Source: Microbacterium hydrocarbonoxydans (GTDB taxonomy: Bacteria; Actinomycetota; Actinomycetes; Actinomycetales; Microbacteriaceae). Taken from it: DNA of 64,000 bases. A program made the position numbers and the translations under genes. The stretch spans positions 434,001 to 498,000 of the forward strand of contig NZ_JAMBOY010000002.1 of assembly GCF_023715885.1 (NCBI RefSeq), written 5' to 3'. Numbering within the stretch: the first letter of the stretch is position 1; every line of letters starts with the position of its first letter. A model generated the notes under the pieces. That model saw only the letters and a program-made list of their open reading frames with translations. It was not told the origin of the DNA and did not search any database. Positions 19,848 through 26,439 of the stretch are shown here, in pieces.

Positions 19848-19875
19848 CCCGCGAGCCTATCGCGGGGTGGCGTCC
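19839..19875. terminator. Hairpin combining htrA terminator, promoter and start codon
   Basis: Bases 19839-19854 pair perfectly with 19860-19875 (16 bp) around a 5-base loop. On the minus strand it lies 28 bases past the htrA stop and is followed by a modest T-rich run. The loop and first arm base form TAGGCT (19854-19859), 6 bases before the GTG at 19847, and that start codon sits in the second arm. Terminator function is inferred. Confidence 0.65.
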
Positions 19876-19903
19876 TGTCTGCGAGCGAAGGAGCGTCGCC
19901 GGG

Positions 19904-21541
19904 TCAGCCGGCGAGTTCGCCGAGCGTCACGTCGATCTCGTACTCCTTGCCGCCGCGGATGTACGTGACCTTGGCATCGCTGCCCGCGGCCGCGGCCCGC
20001 ACCTGCGCGGTGAGGTCGTTCGCGCTCGTGATCGGAACCCCGTTGAACGCGGTGACGATGTCGTCGGCTTTGAGGCCCGCGGCAGCAGCAGCTCCCCCGC
20101 CCGTCACATCGGCGATGTAGGCACCGGAGACCGAGGCGTTCTCGGCACTCGCGGCGTCACGGACCGAGGCGCCGAGAAGGCCGTGCGTCGCGGCGCCGTC
20201 GGCGATGATCTCCTCCGAGACGCGCTGGGCGATGTTCGAGGGGATCGCGAAGCCGATGCCGATCGACCCGGACTCCTCCGAGCTGCCCGAACCTGCGATC
20301 GCGACATTGATGCCGATCAGCTCGCCCTTGCTGTTGACGAGGGCTCCGCCGGAGTTGCCGTGGTTGATCGCGGCATCCGTCTGGATCACGGCGATGGAGA
20401 TGCTCTCCGAGCTCTGCTGCGAGCCGTTGCCGGGGAGGTCGAACTGGAACGGCCCCTGACCGTCACCTTCCTCGGGCGACTGCTGCTCCTGCGGGGCATC
20501 CTCCGAAGACGAGTCGGGAAGGGCCGACGACTGGATCTGGATGCTGCGGTTGAGTGCGCTGACGATTCCGGTCGTGACCGAGTTCGACAGGCCCAGCGGA
20601 GCGCCCAGCGCCACGGCGGTGTCGCCGACGTTGAGCTTCGACGAGTCGGCGAAGTCGATCGGCGTGAGATCCTCGGCGTCGGTCAGCTTGATGACAGCGA
20701 GGTCGTAGATGGGGTCGGTGCCGACCACAGTCGCCGAGAAGATGCGTCCGTCGGACGTGGTGACGCGGATCGTCGGGTCGGCCACGGCTCCCCCGAGGGT
20801 CACGACGTGCGTATTGGTGAGCACGTAGCCGTCTTTGCTGATGATCACGCCCGAGCCGCTGCCCGCCTCGTTCGCACCGGCGACCTCGATGGTGACGACC
20901 GACGGCAGTGCGGCCGTGGCGACCGCGGTGGTCTCGTTCACGGACCCCGGGTTGTTGACCGTGACGGTGTCGGGCCCCTGGGCGACGCCCGTGGTGTTCT
21001 CGTTCGAGATTCCGGTGAGGATCGCACCGCCGCCGAATCCGGCGACACCGCCGACGAGGGCCGCGGCGACGACGACAGCGGCGAACTTGACGCCCGCACG
21101 GGGCTTCTCCTTCGTCTTGACGGCTGCGCCCGCGGAGCCCGGAACGGGCTCAGCGGTGTGGATGCCGAACGCCGCGCCCGGGGCGGTCGCGGTCGCCTGG
21201 TGGGTCGGGCCCTGGTGAGACGGCCCCTGCGGGGTCGGCGCGCCGTAGGGTGCCTGCGGCACGGTCGGCGCCTGGCCGAGATGCGCAGCCGGGGCCTCGA
21301 ACGTCGGAGCCGCGGGCTGCGACGAGGTGAACGTCGAGGGGATCTCGTGGCCGCGACCGGGAGCGGCCGGGACGTCGGAGGCCGCAATGCCGGAGGCGGG
21401 GGCGGCGGAGGCCGTCTCCGCGGTGGGGGCCTCGATCACGGCATCCGTCGTCGAACGGTCGACGTCGGACGCTGCCGGGGCGGACGGCACGGCGTCGTGC
21501 GACGCGGGTGCCGGCTGGTCGGGGGTGGTGTCTTCGTTCAT
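19904..21541 (-). CDS. htrA: HtrA/DegP-type trypsin-like serine protease with PDZ domain
   Basis: 545 residues. A 140-residue Pro/Ala/Gln-rich cytoplasmic region precedes a single transmembrane helix (151-175). The extracytoplasmic S1C protease has catalytic H245 (TNTHVV), D280 (YDLAVIKL) and S397 (GNSGGAL). The C-terminal PDZ domain covers about 455-540. An Asp/Glu/Gln-rich insertion at 342-380 lies between D280 and S397. Envelope protein quality control is the known family role. The ATG is preceded by GAAGGAG, so this gene has a normal leader. It is not linked to sigE/rseA as htrA is in mycobacteria. Confidence 0.92.
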   Translation of the reverse strand: MNEDTTPDQPAPASHDAVPSAPAASDVDRSTTDAVIEAPTAETASAAPASGIAASDVPAAPGRGHEIPSTFTSSQPAAPTFEAPAAHLGQAPTVPQAPYGAPTPQGPSHQGPTHQATATAPGAAFGIHTAEPVPGSAGAAVKTKEKPRAGVKFAAVVVAAALVGGVAGFGGGAILTGISNENTTGVAQGPDTVTVNNPGSVNETTAVATAALPSVVTIEVAGANEAGSGSGVIISKDGYVLTNTHVVTLGGAVADPTIRVTTSDGRIFSATVVGTDPIYDLAVIKLTDAEDLTPIDFADSSKLNVGDTAVALGAPLGLSNSVTTGIVSALNRSIQIQSSALPDSSSEDAPQEQQSPEEGDGQGPFQFDLPGNGSQQSSESISIAVIQTDAAINHGNSGGALVNSKGELIGINVAIAGSGSSEESGSIGIGFAIPSNIAQRVSEEIIADGAATHGLLGASVRDAASAENASVSGAYIADVTGGGAAAAAGLKADDIVTAFNGVPITSANDLTAQVRAAAAGSDAKVTYIRGGKEYEIDVTLGELAG

Positions 21542-21628
21542 GGTGTGTGCTCCTTCAACAACGCCCCTTCAGAGTGCGCCTCGTATCTGTGCGTTTCGTA
21601 TGTCGAGGATGAGTTTCCGCTATGGCCT

Positions 21629-21634
21629 TAGCCT
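21629..21634 (+). promoter_or_regulatory. -10 box of aminotransferase gene
   Basis: TAGCCT, 7 bases before the ATG at 21642. It decides the start in a frame that is open 105 codons further upstream. Confidence 0.55.
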
Positions 21635-21641
21635 GGTGTTC

Positions 21642-22841
21642 ATGAGTGTCATCCCCGGCGCATGGCGGCGCACGGCAGCGGGAGCCGGACTGCTCGCACC
21701 AGACGGTTCCGTCGCACCTACGATCTTCGCAGAGATGTCGGCAGCAGCGGCTCGAACCGGCGCGATAAATCTCGGTCAGGGCTTCCCCGATGAAGACGGT
21801 CCGGGCGAGGTCCTCGAGGCGGCCAGAGCCGCGATCTCCCGCGGTGAGAACCAGTACCCGCCCGGTCGCGGCATCCCGGATCTACTCACCGCCATAAGCG
21901 AGCACCAGCGGCGGTTCTACGGGCTCGAGGTGGACCCTCAGCGCGAGGTCATCGTGACGGCCGGGGCGACCGAGGCCCTCACGGCGACCTTGCTCGCGCT
22001 GATCGACGGCCCTGACGACGAAGTCGTGGTGTTCGAGCCGTACTACGACTCGTACGCGGCCGCCGTCGCTCTGGCGGGCGCGCAGCTGCGAACCATCCCC
22101 CTCCGTGCGCCGGACTTCCAGCCGGACCTGGAGCAGCTGGCCCACGTCGTGACCGACCGGGCCCGTGTCATCCTCGTCAACGATCCGCACAATCCCACCG
22201 GAGCGGTTTTCGACCGCCGCATCCTGGAGGAGATCGTGCGCCTCGCCGAACTGCACGACGCCGTCATCGTGACGGACGAGGTGTACGAGCACCTGACCTT
22301 CCACGCCCCGCACACGCCGATCGCCACACTCCCCGGGGCGGCGGAGCGCACTCTCACGATCTCCTCAGCGGGCAAGACGTTCTCGGCGACGGGCTGGAAG
22401 ATCGGCTGGGTGCACGGGCCGGCCGAGCTCATCACCGCCGTCCTGACCGTGAAGCAGTACCTGACGTACGTCAACGGCTCACCCTTCCAGCCGGCGGTCG
22501 CCGTGGGGCTTCGTCTCGACGACGAGTTCTTCACGGGTGCGGCGCGCACCCTCTCCCACAAGCACGAGATTCTCGGCGCCGGACTCCGCGCAGCCGGCTT
22601 CACGGTGCATCCGCCGCAGGGCGGCTACTTCACAGTGGCGGACGCGTCGGAGCTCGGCGGAGCGGATGCCGCGGCTTTCTGCCGCTCGCTGCCGGAGCGC
22701 GCCGGCGTCGTCGCGATCCCGCTCACGGCGTTCGTCTCCCCGCAGCATCGCGACGACTATGCGGGACTGGTGCGCTTCGCGGCGTGCAAGCGCGTCGAGG
22801 TCCTGGAAGAGGCCGCAGCAAGACTCGCCGGCGGCTTCTGA
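21642..22841 (+). CDS. Class I/II PLP aminotransferase (DapC-like candidate)
   Basis: 399 residues, fold type I. PLP lysine K245 lies in SSAGKTFSATGWKIGW; NDPHNPTG (180-187) and TDEVYEH (211-217) bind the cofactor. The N-terminal INLGQGFPDEDGP is typical of the kynurenine or methionine aminotransferase branch, which in actinobacteria includes N-succinyl-diaminopimelate aminotransferase. The same window carries dapD and dapE, which makes DapC a reasonable guess, but substrate cannot be read from sequence. Divergent from htrA; convergent with the nitrilase gene 25 bases downstream. Confidence 0.85.
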   Translation: MSVIPGAWRRTAAGAGLLAPDGSVAPTIFAEMSAAAARTGAINLGQGFPDEDGPGEVLEAARAAISRGENQYPPGRGIPDLLTAISEHQRRFYGLEVDPQREVIVTAGATEALTATLLALIDGPDDEVVVFEPYYDSYAAAVALAGAQLRTIPLRAPDFQPDLEQLAHVVTDRARVILVNDPHNPTGAVFDRRILEEIVRLAELHDAVIVTDEVYEHLTFHAPHTPIATLPGAAERTLTISSAGKTFSATGWKIGWVHGPAELITAVLTVKQYLTYVNGSPFQPAVAVGLRLDDEFFTGAARTLSHKHEILGAGLRAAGFTVHPPQGGYFTVADASELGGADAAAFCRSLPERAGVVAIPLTAFVSPQHRDDYAGLVRFAACKRVEVLEEAAARLAGGF

Positions 22842-22866
22842 CCGCTCTCGTCGGCGGGTGTCCGAT

Positions 22867-23673
22867 TCAGGCGGGCACCACGCGGTAGCGCCGCACGCGC
22901 AGCGACGGGTTCGTGGCGCGGACGCGCTCGATCGACGCCGCCTCGACCGTGGCCACCGCGATGCCCTCGGACGTGCCGGCCCCGGCGAGCACGACACCCT
23001 GCGGGTCGACGATCTGCGAGTGCCCCACTCCGATCGGCGTCGGGTGGTCGGCGGAGATCACGTATGCCGTGTTCTCGATGGCGCGAGCGGCCAGCAGCGT
23101 CGTCCAGTGATGCTCCTTGAGTGGACCGCGCACCCATTCCGCCGGGACGACGAGGGCATCGGCACCGTCGTCGACCAGCGTGCGCGCGACCTCGGGGAAT
23201 CGCAGGTCGTAGCAGGTCATCAGCCCGAAGCGGATACCGGCGACCTCGAAGGTCGCGGCAGCGTCGAGGTCGCCGGCCTCCACCCAGTCCGACTCCGTCT
23301 GCCCGAAGGCGTCATACAGGTGCTGCTTGCGGTAGGTGGCGAGGATGCCGTCGCCTCGGACGGCGACGACCGTATTGCGTACTCGCCCGGCGTCGGAGGC
23401 CTGCTCCACGAGCCCGGCGACGATGACCACGCCGTGGTCGGATGCCGCGGCGCGCAGCGACGACACGAACTCGCCGTCCAGCGTCTCGGCGTTCCCCGCG
23501 AGCGACTCGTCCATCGGGTCGACGAAGTAGCTCGAGTACTCGGGGAAGACGACGAGTCGGGCACCCCTGGCCGCCGCCTGTGCGGTCAGCTCCGCGACGC
23601 GCTCGCGATTCCGCTCACGGGAGTCGGTGGGAGCGAGCTGGCAGACGGCGACGGGCACGGCAGCGGAGGTCAT
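22867..23673 (-). CDS. Carbon-nitrogen hydrolase (nitrilase superfamily) 1
   Basis: 268 residues with the catalytic triad E45 (FPEYSSYF), K116 (YRKQHLYDAFG) and C154 (TCYDLRFPE). The sequence is of the Nit1/Nit2 type, whose known substrates include deaminated glutathione and omega-amides; these are possibilities only. Start at 23673 (MTSAAVPVAVCQLAP) follows a GGGAGG site; an in-frame ATG six codons upstream is less likely. Divergent from tRNA-fMet. Confidence 0.88.
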   Translation of the reverse strand: MTSAAVPVAVCQLAPTDSRERNRERVAELTAQAAARGARLVVFPEYSSYFVDPMDESLAGNAETLDGEFVSSLRAAASDHGVVIVAGLVEQASDAGRVRNTVVAVRGDGILATYRKQHLYDAFGQTESDWVEAGDLDAAATFEVAGIRFGLMTCYDLRFPEVARTLVDDGADALVVPAEWVRGPLKEHHWTTLLAARAIENTAYVISADHPTPIGVGHSQIVDPQGVVLAGAGTSEGIAVATVEAASIERVRATNPSLRVRRYRVVPA

Positions 23674-23737
23674 GCGCCCATCCTCCCGCACACGCCCGGG
23701 AGTCCGCCCCCGATTCGCGCACCCTCGGTATCCGTGG

Positions 23738-23743
23738 TAAGTT
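23738..23743 (+). promoter_or_regulatory. Possible -10 box of tRNA-fMet
   Basis: TAAGTT, with a poor TTCGCG at -35 position 18 bases upstream. Predicted start is a few bases before the mature tRNA 5' end. Confidence 0.4.
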
Positions 23744-23754
23744 ACTTCTTGTGC

Positions 23755-23828
23755 CGCGGGGTGGAGCAGTTCGGTAGCTCGCCGGGCTCATAACCCGGAG
23801 GTCGCAGGTTCAAATCCTGTCCCCGCAA
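23755..23828 (+). tRNA. Initiator tRNA-fMet (CAU anticodon)
   Basis: A full cloverleaf is readable. The acceptor stem starts CGCGGGG and ends CCCCGCA, so position 1 is C opposite A72, the mismatch that marks initiator tRNAs. The anticodon CAT is at 23789-23791 and the anticodon stem has the three consecutive G-C pairs (GGG/CCC) of initiators. The T arm contains GGTTCAAATCC. CCA is not encoded (CAA follows). Confidence 0.95.
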
Positions 23829-23835
23829 CAAATGG

Positions 23836-23880
23836 AAGGCCCTCTGACCCGGAGAAATCTCGGTCAGAGGGCCTTTCGCT
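23836..23880 (+). terminator. Terminator of tRNA-fMet
   Basis: Arms 23836-23849 and 23862-23875 pair perfectly over 14 bp, followed by a T-rich stretch. It also faces the end of the permease gene at 23898 on the other strand. Confidence 0.85.
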
Positions 23881-23897
23881 TTCCCTGGCCGGGCGTG

Positions 23898-25394
23898 TCA
23901 GTCGCGACCCGCGCCGAAGCTCACGGAGCGGATGCCGGCGGCCTCCGCCTCCTCACGGGCGAGCTGCCTCTCGGCGTCCAGGTCGAGACCGCGCGCGAGG
24001 ACGACGTAGGCGATCGCCGAGGCGACGAGGCCGACGAACAGGGCGATGTCGATGCCGCCGATGGCCGTCGCCACCGGACCGGTGAACCAGGTCGTGACGA
24101 CGAACGGGATCATCGCAACGATGCCGATGACGTACGCGGTGATGCCGCGCCATCCCCATGCGCCGTAGAGGCCGTGCGGACGGAACATCTCCGCGACCGC
24201 GTAGCGCCCGCGACGCACCAGGTAGTAGTCGACGAGGTTCACCGAGGTCCACGGCACCAGCACGTACAGCAGCACCACGAGGAAGCTGCCGAAGGAGTCG
24301 AGGAACTCCCCCGTCGAGAACGCCGCACCCAGGAGACCGCCGAGCCCCACGAGCGAGCACGCGACTATGCGGGTCATCCGCGTCGGACGCACGGGACGGA
24401 ACGAATCGGCGACCGTGATCAGCTCGATGCTCGCGGCGTAGATGTTGATCGTGATGACCGTGATGAGCGCGGGAAGCGCCGACCACATCAGCACCGGTCC
24501 GAGCCCCGGAAGGATCGCGTCAGCGGCGGCGCCGATCGCCTCGACCGGGTCGGCCTCGGTGAACAGCGACGCCACGAACGCGCCGAGGATCATGAGCCAG
24601 CCGGCCCCGACGATCACGCCGGAAGCGGTGTGGAAGAGAGCCTTGCTCGGGCTCGTCTGCGGAGGCAGGTAGCGCGAGTAGTCGGAGACGTATGGCGCCC
24701 AGCCGAGCGCGTAGGCCGCAGCGGCAGCGAACTGCACGAGGAACGCCGGCCAGTTCATCTCCGCGAACGAGAAGTCCGCGGCCGGCAGGGGCAGCACGAA
24801 GATCGCGACCACGGTGAACACGCCGAACGTGGCGAGGAACAGCCAGGTGAGCCACTTCTGCACGCGGTGGATCCAGTGGTAGCCGACGATGGCGAGAGTC
24901 AGCGCGAGAGCCGTGATGAGCACGTACCACCACGCACCCGCATCCACGCCGGTCGTGGTCGTCAGCACCTGACCGGCGAGCAGCTGGTTGAAGATGTTGA
25001 ATCCGACGATGCTCGCGACGACGACAAGGCACACGATCGCGACCCCGCGGTAGCCGAACTGGGCGCGTGACTGGATCATCTGCGGGAGCCCCAGCTGCGG
25101 ACCCTGCGCGGAGTGGAAGGCCGTGAAGACCGTGCCGACGCAGACGCCCAGCACGATGGCGACGACCGAGACGAGGAAGTTCGCTCCCATCGCGACGCCC
25201 ACCATCCCCGTCGCCAGGGTCGTGAGGTTCGCGTTCGACATGAACCACAGCGAGAACAGACTCGACGGGGTGCCGGTGCGCTCGGTCAGCGGGACCCAGT
25301 CGATGGACTTCACCTCGATGCCGCTGGTCGAGGGCAACGCGACCTCGGTCTGCGCGACGCCGGGCTCGGGGAGACCGCTGCTCTGGTGTGACAT
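23898..25394 (-). CDS. NCS1-family nucleobase/cation symporter
   Basis: 498 residues with about twelve transmembrane helices. The first-helix region SLWFMSNANLTTLATGM and the loop GWAPYVSDYSRYLPP are family landmarks of purine, cytosine, allantoin and hydantoin permeases. Located in the cytoplasmic membrane. Preceded by an AAGGAA ribosome binding site. It follows a nitrilase-superfamily gene by 55 bases on the same strand, so uptake and hydrolysis of a nitrogen compound are probably coupled. The precise substrate cannot be assigned. Confidence 0.88.
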   Translation of the reverse strand: MSHQSSGLPEPGVAQTEVALPSTSGIEVKSIDWVPLTERTGTPSSLFSLWFMSNANLTTLATGMVGVAMGANFLVSVVAIVLGVCVGTVFTAFHSAQGPQLGLPQMIQSRAQFGYRGVAIVCLVVVASIVGFNIFNQLLAGQVLTTTTGVDAGAWWYVLITALALTLAIVGYHWIHRVQKWLTWLFLATFGVFTVVAIFVLPLPAADFSFAEMNWPAFLVQFAAAAAYALGWAPYVSDYSRYLPPQTSPSKALFHTASGVIVGAGWLMILGAFVASLFTEADPVEAIGAAADAILPGLGPVLMWSALPALITVITINIYAASIELITVADSFRPVRPTRMTRIVACSLVGLGGLLGAAFSTGEFLDSFGSFLVVLLYVLVPWTSVNLVDYYLVRRGRYAVAEMFRPHGLYGAWGWRGITAYVIGIVAMIPFVVTTWFTGPVATAIGGIDIALFVGLVASAIAYVVLARGLDLDAERQLAREEAEAAGIRSVSFGAGRD

Positions 25395-25449
25395 GGGTGG
25401 GTTCCTTCTCGGGTGAGGAATCGATGGATGCCGGCGCGAGGCCTGCGGG

Positions 25450-26274
25450 TCAGGACGAGTGCGCGCGGTAGATGTCGGGCCGACGGTCGGCGAACAGGTC
25501 GTTGTGCGGGCCCAGCCCCTTGTCGCCGGTCGTGATCTGCAGGATCGCGGTCGCCGCGCCGTCGCTGTCCTCCGCGACGACCCAGCCCTCCCCGTCGATC
25601 ACGGCCGTCCCGCCGGTCCACTCCACCCCGCGTTCGACGCCGTGCCGGTCTGCGATCACCGTGGGCAGCCGCGACGACCGCGCCGCGCCCATGGCCTGGA
25701 TCGTCTCGGGCGGCCGCTCCCCCTCGGGGCGCGGTACCAGCGGCCAGTTCACCGGAAGCGCGAGCAGGTCAGCACCGGAGAGCGCGAGGGCGCGCGGCAC
25801 CTCGGGGAACTCGTTGTCGTAGCAGATCGCGACACCGAGCAGCCCGACGGACGTATCGACGACCATCCCGGCATCCGTTCCGGGGGTGAAGACGAGCTTC
25901 TCCTCTCCCCAGAGGTGCGACTTGCGGTAGACCGCGAGCACTCCGTCGCGCGTCAGCACCGCGGCGGAGTTGTAGAGGTGGTCACCGTCGAGCTCCGCGA
26001 ACCCGATCACTGCCACCGTCTGCGAGCCGAGCCGCTCGGCGAGTCGGCTCAGTCGGTCATCGTCCCGAGGCATCGCGAGGCGCATCGCCTCGTCACGGTC
26101 GGTGAAGACGTAACCGCTGGTAGCGAGCTCCGGCGCGACGACGAGGCGCGGCGCATCGTCGTGGAACCCGGAGAGCGCGTCGGCGAGGCGGCGCAGATTC
26201 GCATCCACATCGCCGACCTCGATCATCGGGCTCAGAGCGATCGCCTCGATGGTGCGCGCGGAGGAGAGCGTCAT
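25450..26274 (-). CDS. Carbon-nitrogen hydrolase (nitrilase superfamily) 2
   Basis: 274 residues with the triad E49 (VVAPELATSGY), K118 (YRKSHLWGEEK) and C151 (AICYDNEFPE). This version (LWGEEKLVFTPG) is closer to amidase or carbamoylase types than the 22.9-kb paralogue. The ATG at 26274 has a -10 box 7 bases upstream; 32 further upstream codons are open but not family-like. It heads a two-gene unit with the NCS1 permease, which suggests catabolism of an imported amide or carbamoyl compound. Confidence 0.86.
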   Translation of the reverse strand: MTLSSARTIEAIALSPMIEVGDVDANLRRLADALSGFHDDAPRLVVAPELATSGYVFTDRDEAMRLAMPRDDDRLSRLAERLGSQTVAVIGFAELDGDHLYNSAAVLTRDGVLAVYRKSHLWGEEKLVFTPGTDAGMVVDTSVGLLGVAICYDNEFPEVPRALALSGADLLALPVNWPLVPRPEGERPPETIQAMGAARSSRLPTVIADRHGVERGVEWTGGTAVIDGEGWVVAEDSDGAATAILQITTGDKGLGPHNDLFADRRPDIYRAHSS

Positions 26275-26281
26275 GTCAGCA

Positions 26282-26287
26282 ACAGTA
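26282..26287 (-). promoter_or_regulatory. -10 box of nitrilase-permease operon
   Basis: TACTGT on the minus strand, 7 bases before the ATG at 26274. Confidence 0.5.
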
Positions 26288-26439
26288 GGACGCGACGTGG
26301 CATCGTCCCATCCCACCGATCCTGTGGCCCCCATCGGGTTCGCCGATGGAGGCAGTCGGCGCGGATGCACGAAGCCGCGCGTCCCGCTGCCGCCGGATCG
26401 AATCCGTCAGCTGCGGGGCGCGCGGCTCGGTGCGAGGAG

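Noticed and set aside
26275..26439. Gap between nitrilase 2 and the UPF0182 gene as a possible RNA gene
   Set aside because: No hairpin, tRNA-like fold or conserved motif stands out beyond the nitrilase promoter box.
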